From Eutreptiella sp. 'Long Island Sound 2002' (Eukaryota > Euglenozoa > Euglenophyceae > Eutreptiales > Eutreptiaceae), in contig OZ038385.1 of assembly GCA_964036045.1 (NCBI GenBank), positions 60,545,919 to 60,609,918 on the forward strand: a DNA stretch of 64,000 nt. Reading direction: 5' to 3'. Shown here piece after piece: positions 52,544-61,400 of this stretch (positions are counted from its first letter, which is position 1; each line of letters opens with the position of its first letter). The notes below the pieces were generated by a model that saw only the letters and a list, made by a program, of their open reading frames with translations, searched no databases and was not told the origin of the DNA. Position numbers and translations under genes: made by a program.

Positions 52544-53455
52544 TTGGTCGCGAAGATAACACAGCCAAGCGTGCCAGAGGACCACGCACACGAAGCACCA
52601 CTGTCCGTGTCCAGTGGCACATCCGGCACCGCGATGGAAACCCACTCCCAACTATCAGCCCCTCCTGGAGCCCATGACCCACCCCTGGAGTCACTGCCCA
52701 GTGGCCTGGACGTCTCCGCGAACCACGACCCCACAGACCTAGACAACGACCCACTGCAGGACAGCATCCAACGCGTGCTGCAGGTGGCGGCCGACGCGCA
52801 CCAACGACCCACGTGGAGCCTATACCGGGCACTCAACGAAACGGACCAACGGATAACGGAAACAGGAAGCAACCGAGACCCAGGGGCATACATCCAGGAG
52901 CTACGAAGGGACGTGCAAAACGCCCAGCAACAATCACCGGAAGGAGTGGTGGTGCAGGGACGGGAGACCAAAACTGGAGCGTGGACGAACCTCACGGGAG
53001 CCCCACGCGCGAAGGAGGCCCTGGCCTTCATCCAGGAATCCGACGCCCCACCGCCAGCAACCCTCGAGGAAACACTGGCGGGTCTCGTCCTACCCCTACA
53101 CAGTTGGACACGGGGCCACACCATCGTCCTGCATGACAAAACGGGGCCCCCCTACGCACGCACCGCGACATGCCGACCGACCACTGTGTCCACGGGGGAA
53201 GCCCACCTGGAATGACGCCTGGGCGAGAAGATGATGAGTACACCCTGGTGCACGCCACCCGGCACGGACACAGGGCAACTGAGAAGAAGGAGCCTACGCC
53301 CGAGCCCGCTGCGACCCCCCCCACGGAGACCAGCCCCCCGAAACTGGACCCAGTACCAACAGCTGGCCCATGCCCGCACCCTAGTGGAGCACAGTATCCA
53401 GCCGTACACGGAAGCTGCGTACGTGGAACACATGCTACAAGACTGGACCAAGTAC
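52544..53455 (+). pseudogene. LINE ORF1, copy 1, truncated
   Basis: Follows copy 2 ORF1 closely (SIQRVLQVAADA, LYRALNE, GAYIQELRRD, LHSWTRGHTIVLHDK). The ATG of copy 2 is TTG here. A one-base loss near 53213 produces TGA after the GEAHLE codons, and the frame is restored downstream as far as WTKY. It is then cut at 53455. It is dead as a gene but useful for dating the insertion. Confidence 0.8.
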
Positions 53456-53799
53456 CCCTGTCGCGCGTGTCGCTGGACAGCGTGGAAAGAATAAATTGGA
53501 ACGAAGAAAACGACGCAGCAAAAGAAAAAATAAACGCAGAAATCGTTTTTACTGACCTCAAATCCCCCCCATGAATTTTTGCGCCGCTGTTTGGCCAGGT
53601 CAGCAGAGAAATCCATAAAACCAGACCACAACGAGAACAGAGGGGAGAAACAGACAAGACAGTGCAACCCGTGCGTGCCCCAAAACACCTAGCAAAGTGC
53701 GTATCGTAGGACTAGTCCAATGGAGCATGGACACGAAGATCAACGACGAAGAAGACAAAAGGTATGTTCCCACGCGGCGAGGTATGGAGCCGACGAAAG

Positions 53800-54620
53800 A
53801 AGGACGCGGCCCAAACAACTACCAAACCAAAGCAGCACGAGGACAACGCGGAGAAAGACAAAGTGAAGACCTCGTGACTCAACTACGGCTACGGCACGGA
53901 TAAACATGGTAAGGAAACACAAGTAAAAGCGCTTACTCTTGGGCACCGCCAAAACCAACGAGTGGAGTCACCAAATGAAACGTCGAACTCAAGACCAGAC
54001 TAGACTAGGGTGCGGCAAGGACAAACAAAGTAAACGCCAAACAAACACAAGTAAATGCGCTTGCTCTTGGGCGTCGCCAAAACCAATGAGTGAAGTCACC
54101 GAAAATAAAGCGTAGAACGCTAACAACCGAAGGAGCCTCTCCTCTCCCCTTGTCTATTTATGCCACATGGTGCCTACCTTGAACACAGAGCCAACCGACA
54201 TGACCAACACCACGGAGCGGAGCAAACACCGGACATGACGAGAAACGGACGAAACAACACGCCGCTAAACAACACGCGGCAACGACACAACACCAAAGAA
54301 ACACGAGAACACCATGGAAAACGACTAAAGGACGAGTACAAGGCCACGCTACGACACCGGCAAGGAGGCACAAGGCAAACAAACACCAAACAACCACAAA
54401 TGAAAGCGCATGCACGGGAGTGCCGCCAACAATCAAAGAGTGAAATGGCCAAGTGTAAAGTGTAACACATTAACTACCGGTGCAACCTCTCGACTCCATG
54501 TCCATGGCCAACATGCCAAATGGTATGGCACGCCCCGCGGAGCCAACCGAAGTGAACGGCATCACGGAATGGAGCATGCCGAACATGGCGGAGAACCAAT
54601 GGCACAACACGCCGTGAGCC
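53800..54620 (+). repeat. Tandem monomers in the LINE 5' region, copy 2
   Basis: Three degenerate units sharing AAGCGCTT(A/G)CTCTTGGGC and GAGTGRAGTCACC. The TATA-like CTATTTATGCC is at 54156-54166. Confidence 0.55.
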
Positions 54621-54639
54621 AACGCACGGCAACAAGACA

Positions 54640-55830
54640 TGACGCTGGGTATCACGAACACACATACACGGCTCACACCACCGTACAACGCCACACAACA
54701 ACGCAACAACACCATGTACCGAGACGAAACACGTACCCAAACACCACACAACACCGATCACAACAACACAACGCGGCACAACAAAACACCACAACGAACA
54801 CGCCACCACAAAAACGCGGGAAAACCGCGACAAACCACACCACACGACATCACCCAGCGGAGCTACATGGCACCACGATGGAGCTACGTAGCGCAACCAA
54901 CAAGACAAAACCACAACACCACGCAATGCCGAGACACAACACACGACAACAAACCCGACAACACGGAACATAACACCACAACCAACGGCAAAACGACGGT
55001 GCACAACACAACGTGTTATACAACGCAACTAACCGACAAACAACAACACACAACATCGAACAACAGTACCTGACTCCACACACCAACGTCCAGCCCAACG
55101 CACCAAAACACAACGCGACAACACAGCACATCAAAACGCAACGCATGCCAAGACACATAACGCAACAAGACGAAACCCAACACCAAAACAACCCCAACGC
55201 GACACGCGAAAACGGACACCACGAAACACACAACCCAATACTCACACGCAACGACACACGGCGCAACGGAGCAACGCAAAGGTGGGCGCAACACGGGGAA
55301 CCCCCCTGGAACCAACACAAAACACGACGCGCGACCACGCACCACAACCGCACACTACTACATACAACGTCAACACCACCACCAACAACAACCGGACACA
55401 ACCATATACCAACACCACGACATGACCCGGCACAACGCAACACACTGTGACGCGCCACACAATACCACGGCAACACGCGGTACCGTACCACAAGACAGCA
55501 CTCGACAAACACTGGCGTTACCCAACAACGGCACACAACACGCGACACCACAACCCAACGGCAGCCACACGACACCACACAACACAGCGCAATGCTACAC
55601 AATACGACCAACAACAAAAACAACATAAACTGCGGCATGGCACAGCCAGCGCCCGGCACCGCAGGACACCACCTAACGCGACACAACGAAATAGCACAGC
55701 ACACACTACGACACGACGCAACGCCACGACCACACTACGCCGCACAACCCAACGCCAGCCAACACGGCGAGACAAGGCAACACGAATACGCAACGCCGCG
55801 CCACAAACCACAATAAAAAAGGCCGCGACC
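54640..55830 (+). other. Strongly AC-rich, T-poor stretch, copy 2
   Basis: Counterpart of 50000-51590, somewhat shorter. Long frames on both strands are compositional. Confidence 0.85.
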
Positions 55831-55856
55831 CGACGTGACCTGACCCCACATCTTAT

Positions 55857-56223
55857 GTGCCGCAGCACCTCCACATGGCTGCTGCTGACCGACGATAAAG
55901 AGCGCCATTTGTACCGTGCAATACAGCAGGCAAACAAGATCCCGGAGATGCCGACACCAAGGGCAAGAGGTATGCCACCTACCAATCCTGTAAGGTGCAC
56001 ACACGCATGCGACAACACGCGGCGGCAAAATCGGAGGTGCACGTACAGGCGAAGCCGCCACACCCACATACGTGACACGCAAGAAGACCACACACGCAAT
56101 GCAAACACAGGACACGATGGAGCAGGAGAACCAGGACGACGACGCCCGGGGGAAACCCGCAACGCGGAGCACGTCATCAACAACCAGCCAAGGGGGGACA
56201 CAACGCCCGACCGGCCCCGATGA
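55857..56223 (+). CDS. Leader ORF (ORF0-like), copy 2
   Basis: About 121 codons starting MCRSTSTWLLLTDDKE. The N-terminal 45 residues are shared with copy 1, and the remainder is Arg/Thr-rich. ORF1 begins 558 bases downstream. It may act as an upstream regulatory ORF. Conservation could simply be DNA-level identity. Confidence 0.35.
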
Positions 56224-56781
56224 TCTCGGAGACCCCGGAAGCCGGAAGCACGCACCAGGCACGCCACACCCACATCCCACCCACGCGGTACACGGCGAAC
56301 GCCAGGATCCAACGACCCACGACCACACGAACTATGACCCCGGCACCGCCGACACACCCGAGCCCCGGGGGGGGGAGACAACACGGGGGGGAGCGACACG
56401 ACGCCACTGGAACCGGAACCAGACCAAACCCTATCACAACGTACCGACTACAGTGCCACAAGCCGGACGGCAAGTACCGTAACACGCCAGCGTACCCCGA
56501 GCCAGGACCGCACGGAGTATAGCCAAAACACATACTACAGCCACATAACACGGGGAGACGCCTGCGACCCGACACAAGAACCGGCCCCGTCACAACACAT
56601 GGACTACAGGGACCGAACCACGAATTAATCCACAAACGTCGCGCCGTGCAGGCGTACACCGAGCCCCAACGACACAGAATTCAGCGCCAAAGACACGGAC
56701 CATTGCGGCACACCTCACCACGAGGCGCCGCACTGCGACAACTGGGACGAATCCCCGGGACCAGGGCCACAAACGGAGACG

Positions 56782-58302
56782 ATGGCCGCGGAGATAACAC
56801 AACCAAGCCCACCGGAGGACCACACACACGAAGCACTGCTATCCGTGTCCAGTGGCACCTCGGGCACCGCGATGGACATCCACTCCCAACCACCCACCCC
56901 TCCTGAGGCCCATGACCCACCCCTGGAGTCACTGCCCAGTGGCCTCGACATCTCCACGAACCGCGACCCCATGAACCTGGACAACGACCCACTGCAGGAC
57001 AGCATCCAACGCGTGCTGCAAGTGGCAGCCGACGCGCGCCAACAACCCACATGGAGCCTATACCGGGCACTCAACGAGGCAGATCAACGGATAACAAGCA
57101 CAGGAAGCAACGTAAACCCAGGTGCATACATCCAGGAGCTGCGGAGGGACATACACAACGCCCAGCAACAATCACCGGAAGGAGTGGTGGTACAGGGAGG
57201 AGAGATCAAAACCGGAGCGTGGACGAACCTCACGCGGGCCCCACACGCGGAGGAAACCCTGGATTTCATCCAGAAATCCGACGCCCCGCCGCCAGCAACC
57301 CTCGAGGAAACAGCGCAGGCTCTCGTCCTCACCCTACACAGTTGGACACGGGGCCACACCATCGTCCTGCATGACAAGACAGGGCCCCCCTACGCACGCA
57401 CCGCGACATGCCGACCAAGCATTGCGGCCACGGGAGAAGCCCACCTGGAATGGAAGCCCGAGCGAAAAGATGACGAGTACACCCTAGTGCACGCCACCCG
57501 GCACGAACATAGGGAAGAGGAGGAGCCTACGCCCGAGCCCGCCGCGACCCCCCCACCGAGACCAACCCCCCGACACTGGACCCTCTACCGACAGCTGGCC
57601 CATGCCCGCACCCTAGCGGAGCACAGTATCCGGCCGTACACGGAGGTTGCATACGTGGAACACATGCTACAAGACTGGACCAAGTACGAAACAGAGGTCC
57701 TGGAGGGACACACGGGCCCACCGGATGCCACGTCCCGCACAACGTGGGACGACATAGTGCCGGACGGAGACATCAGAGCGCTGGCTACGACCGTTCAAGC
57801 CACGTTCGGAGACGGCTCCAGACCCCACCACCCGTTTGGAGACAGCAGAAACCCCGCCATCACGAACGCCATCCTGGCCTACCACAGCTGGTCCACTCAG
57901 CAAAGCATCCACCTCCACACCCCGCACGATGACCCACGCGAGTGGCACCCTATTGGGCCACCAGCGCTCGAGTTCTACCTGCACAAAGATGCGGCCACCG
58001 GAGCACACAACATCACCAGCCTTCGACCCACAATGCCACAACCGATACCGGAGCCACACATACCCCCCAGTCCTACGAAACCCCAAACGCCCACGCGACA
58101 CGAACACAGGACCCCCATACAAGGACACAGCCCGGCAGCCCACGAAAAGGCCGAACCCCCCAACGCCACCACAACCGTCCAACAACTCGAAAAGCCTCTA
58201 ACCTTGCGTCACGTCCCAGACAACTACCAACTACCCCGAGGGGGGAACCACACAAGGAGCACGGCAACGACATGGCGACTACCGACAGGCACCATCGACT
58301 GA
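56782..58302 (+). CDS. LINE ORF1 protein
   Basis: 506 residues from an ATG that reads TTG in copy 1. Pro/Thr-rich ends. The central part has two related segments: ALVLTLHSWTRGHTIVLHDK (about residues 182-201) and AILAYHSWSTQQSIHLH (about residues 366-382), which suggests an internally duplicated fold. There is no zinc knuckle, RRM or coiled coil that I can recognise, so it is unlike standard LINE ORF1 types. It ends with TGA (58300). The same frame stays open afterwards and continues into ORF2, so readthrough or re-initiation (ATG 58330) could link them. Presumed nucleic-acid-binding role by position only. Confidence 0.7.
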   Translation: MAAEITQPSPPEDHTHEALLSVSSGTSGTAMDIHSQPPTPPEAHDPPLESLPSGLDISTNRDPMNLDNDPLQDSIQRVLQVAADARQQPTWSLYRALNEADQRITSTGSNVNPGAYIQELRRDIHNAQQQSPEGVVVQGGEIKTGAWTNLTRAPHAEETLDFIQKSDAPPPATLEETAQALVLTLHSWTRGHTIVLHDKTGPPYARTATCRPSIAATGEAHLEWKPERKDDEYTLVHATRHEHREEEEPTPEPAATPPPRPTPRHWTLYRQLAHARTLAEHSIRPYTEVAYVEHMLQDWTKYETEVLEGHTGPPDATSRTTWDDIVPDGDIRALATTVQATFGDGSRPHHPFGDSRNPAITNAILAYHSWSTQQSIHLHTPHDDPREWHPIGPPALEFYLHKDAATGAHNITSLRPTMPQPIPEPHIPPSPTKPQTPTRHEHRTPIQGHSPAAHEKAEPPNATTTVQQLEKPLTLRHVPDNYQLPRGGNHTRSTATTWRLPTGTID

Positions 58303-58329
58303 AAGAAAGTCCTCCCACGGATAGCAACA

Positions 58330-59928
58330 ATGGCATCCATGCCCCTCCTTACGCCACACCAGGTACACCTACCGCAGGCCACGCACCTCTTTCTAACCAC
58401 CCAGGGCACGGCGACCATGGAAGGCACGGCCCTGGACGACGACGACCAGACGCCCCAGGCGAGACCCACACAAGCGATCTGGATAAACGCGACAACAGGT
58501 ACCGACATTACCGTCGACGCCGACCCGGAGTTGATGGCTATCGACTACACCCTGGACTGCACCAAGCACGACCCCACGCTGACGGAATGGCAGACAAGGT
58601 GGGCCGCAGAAGCCAACCGCCTCCACGAGTTCGCCCTTGACGACACCCTCACGCCGCAGACGATGGAACCCGCGGGACGTACCGCCCAGGCACACCGGGA
58701 CCCCACCAAGCACACCCTCTGGCACTACCCCACTACCATACACCCAGAGGCGGTAACCCAGATCAAAGAGACGCTCTCTCTAACCCTCCCGGACACCCAC
58801 AACGCCCACCAGCCGGGGAAGTTCACGGTATACTGGAACTTCCGAACAGACACCGGCATGGTGCCCCAGGTCGCTGAGCCCCCACTGCCCCCTACTGTCA
58901 CGGCATTCGCCAAGGCGGCTCAAGCCATGGCGCACAGGGAAGGTGCCCCACAGGACTGGACACCGAACGTCCTTGTCGAACAACGCACCCACCACAACGC
59001 CAACAAAGCACAGCAGGCTGGACGCCAAATACACCCGCCATTGCACGACAAAGACGGTAACCTCCAACCCCACAGCCCATGGATGGTACACTTCATACTG
59101 GAAGACCATGTGGACAAACGAAAGGGCATTGAAGTACAAATCACTCACGCCCTGGCACACACACACCTCAACTACACCGTCCCCACCTCAAATGCACTAG
59201 TCACCTACGGCGAGGCACGGAAGTCCACGTACAGATTGCAGGCCGACACCGAGGGCACGGCATACACAGTGTACACTTGGGCAAGGTACGGGGACCTACC
59301 GGCCCCCATCTGGCACCCGGACCCGTCCTGGCACCAACCTCTCCACGGGAGACGAGTACCACGCCAGAGTGTTAAGCCAGCGGGCAACACCGCCGCCGGA
59401 ACCCACGACAACCCACCCCCCCTAAACATCATAAACCCCGTTCTCGCAAACGCCAGAATGCCTCTCATAGACACGGGGTGCCCTACCCCAGATGACACCA
59501 CCCACCGCCGAACCTGGGGCACCATCAGAAGGACCCTACACCACGACATCGACCGCGACCAAGCCACCTGGATGGATCAGGGCTCTGTCACCATCAGGCT
59601 GGGGGGGTGGTTGAACACCCTAAACCCCAACAAACTACGCAGGGTGGCCGGGCCCTACATACTATATCCAGTACCACACGGCATGGATGGCCCCTGCCCG
59701 GGGCTGCGACCCGGGGACCCCCCCTGCGACCACCCCTGCCCCCACGCACTGTTCCAACCATTGCCCCCAGAGCCCGCCCCACACCCAGGTATATACCTAA
59801 ACACGATAACAGGCGCCAAAGGAGTATACCTCACGACGGGCGACACCACGGGCCAAGCCGTCCCTCTCGATCAGGGACACACCACATGGCCCTGGGGCCA
59901 TGACTACCCAACGCCGACAAACCGCTGA
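58330..59928 (+). CDS. LINE ORF2, unknown protein
   Basis: 532 residues, in the same frame as ORF1, 27 bases after its stop. Rich in His, Thr, Pro and Trp. Near residue 450 a cysteine group C-P-x6-PPC-x3-PCPH could bind zinc. WMVHFILEDHVDKRKGIEVQ and VYTWARYGDLPAPIW look like folded core. No family recognised. It ends TGA at 59926-59928, only two bases before the next ATG (TGA-AC-ATG), the spacing typical of termination-reinitiation in LINEs. Confidence 0.7.
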   Translation: MASMPLLTPHQVHLPQATHLFLTTQGTATMEGTALDDDDQTPQARPTQAIWINATTGTDITVDADPELMAIDYTLDCTKHDPTLTEWQTRWAAEANRLHEFALDDTLTPQTMEPAGRTAQAHRDPTKHTLWHYPTTIHPEAVTQIKETLSLTLPDTHNAHQPGKFTVYWNFRTDTGMVPQVAEPPLPPTVTAFAKAAQAMAHREGAPQDWTPNVLVEQRTHHNANKAQQAGRQIHPPLHDKDGNLQPHSPWMVHFILEDHVDKRKGIEVQITHALAHTHLNYTVPTSNALVTYGEARKSTYRLQADTEGTAYTVYTWARYGDLPAPIWHPDPSWHQPLHGRRVPRQSVKPAGNTAAGTHDNPPPLNIINPVLANARMPLIDTGCPTPDDTTHRRTWGTIRRTLHHDIDRDQATWMDQGSVTIRLGGWLNTLNPNKLRRVAGPYILYPVPHGMDGPCPGLRPGDPPCDHPCPHALFQPLPPEPAPHPGIYLNTITGAKGVYLTTGDTTGQAVPLDQGHTTWPWGHDYPTPTNR

Positions 59929-59930
59929 AC

Positions 59931-61358
59931 ATGTTAGCGGGACGCGGCGCACGGGAACCCAGACCAGTGGACCCAAACGCCCCAGGCCCCGACAGGGCGC
60001 TACTACACCTCACCATGAAACACACGGCCCAACTCCCGACCACCCTGGCGGGAGAAAAGTACTTCATCGTTGAGGGACTGACGGACGATGTCATCACCCT
60101 GGCAGCCAACACCCTGGCGGCCACCACGGACGCGTGGGACGTCGCCGTGGGCCACCCCACGCAGCGTAAGGACAGGGTACAGGGCACAGAAGACACCCTG
60201 ACGCCGCACCTTATGAACCACCTGGTGACCCTGACCAGTCCACCAGAACAACACGACCGGAAAACCAAGGGTCCGAAGGTCACTGACTGGGCGATCTTTA
60301 ATGACAAGCCCCCGGATACCCCCACGGTGACACTAACGCGCCACCAACACACATGGTGGGTGGCGCGTTGGAACGCCACGGGCACAACAGACAAGGTCCA
60401 CACATTCACACCGGCAGCAAAGCCGGCGACCCCACTGGCACTGGGGGACCATGTTAGCCACTCCACCCACCACACCAACCACCCCAGGGCGCACTGGCTA
60501 GCCCTCAAAACGGCGATGCACTGGACAGTGGATGCCCAAGCCACGGACACCACGCTACCCGAGACATGGCTTACACTCACGCACAACCTGGCGGCCTATG
60601 TGCGGAAGTACGGGACAGCACAGGCGCATCGCTGGATGTCCTGGCCCACGGACACGGAACGAACTCTCAAACTCCGCACCACCAGCCTACAAGAACACAC
60701 GAATCGGCTTCGGGGTATGCACAGGCCGCAGGAGGGACAGGGACCTGCGTACAGCATATTCCGACGCGACGCACCGAAGCCAGTCCCCAAACCGGCGCCA
60801 GAGCAGCCAAAACCCAAACCGGGGCCCCGCCCGGGGGGAGCGGACGCCTCAGCCCGCAGGGCCAAACAGCCCAAACCGGAGCCCAAAGTGGCCCCAGCGC
60901 CGCCGCCACCCGATCCGCAACCGAAGCCGAAGGCCCCAGCATGCCCGCTTTTCACACGGGCGGAACGTGCCGCCATGCACCCCGAATGGCCAGACGGCGC
61001 GGAAGTACAGGGAGTATACGGAACCACGCTTAAAGGGCAACCGAAACAATTCGTATGGTTCCGGGGCAAGATACAGGGCAGACTGGCCACACCGGGCCAA
61101 CACGGCAACCTACAGTTGAAAATCAAGTGGCACGCACTCCCAGAATGGGGCGAAAAAGTGGAGACCTCAAACCTCGAACTCAGGGACGACAGACAATTCC
61201 CAGAGTGCCCGGTGCAGCTCCGCACACCCGCCAACCAGGTACCACCGGGCACCGTCTGGACGGGTGACGTGCCGCAGACATGGCTGGAGGAACCGGATAT
61301 ACCAGAGGAAGAGAGGATGGCTGCAGCGATCAACCACAAACTGCGACTGGGACAATGA
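59931..61358 (+). CDS. LINE ORF3, Pro/Lys-rich linker protein
   Basis: 475 residues. The N-terminal 270 are compact, with Trp-rich elements (WWVARWNATG, RWMSWPTDTERTLKL). The middle (about 275-350) is a Pro-Lys-Pro-Glu repeat. The end (about 355-475) includes a small beta-rich unit, EVQGVYGTTLKG to QFVWFRGKIQGRL and LKIKWHALPEWGE, similar in layout to a Tudor/chromo-like barrel, but this is only a visual impression. The stop TGA (61356-61358) lies in the same frame as the endonuclease-RT ORF, whose first ATG is 42 bases on. It may therefore be the N-terminal part of the polyprotein if the stop is bypassed. Confidence 0.65.
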   Translation: MLAGRGAREPRPVDPNAPGPDRALLHLTMKHTAQLPTTLAGEKYFIVEGLTDDVITLAANTLAATTDAWDVAVGHPTQRKDRVQGTEDTLTPHLMNHLVTLTSPPEQHDRKTKGPKVTDWAIFNDKPPDTPTVTLTRHQHTWWVARWNATGTTDKVHTFTPAAKPATPLALGDHVSHSTHHTNHPRAHWLALKTAMHWTVDAQATDTTLPETWLTLTHNLAAYVRKYGTAQAHRWMSWPTDTERTLKLRTTSLQEHTNRLRGMHRPQEGQGPAYSIFRRDAPKPVPKPAPEQPKPKPGPRPGGADASARRAKQPKPEPKVAPAPPPPDPQPKPKAPACPLFTRAERAAMHPEWPDGAEVQGVYGTTLKGQPKQFVWFRGKIQGRLATPGQHGNLQLKIKWHALPEWGEKVETSNLELRDDRQFPECPVQLRTPANQVPPGTVWTGDVPQTWLEEPDIPEEERMAAAINHKLRLGQ

Positions 61359-61400
61359 CTACTACCACGCCGCGCCGGGGACCCCCCAGGGGCCACCAAC

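Larger units (their letters stand above)
48940..53455 (+). mobile_element. LINE copy 1: 5' region and truncated ORF1
   Basis: Matches 53459-57687 in order and orientation: same start (TGTCGCGCGTGTCGC), monomer region, AC-rich stretch, leader, ORF1. It stops inside ORF1 after the codons for WTKY. Three bases later copy 2 starts at its own 5' end. The simplest reading is that copy 2 inserted into copy 1, whose remainder should lie beyond the right edge of the window. Confidence 0.8.

Noticed and set aside
51796-52677. 293-residue ORF upstream of LINE ORF1 in copy 1
   Set aside because: In copy 2 the same region is broken into shorter, shifted frames, so only DNA similarity is conserved.
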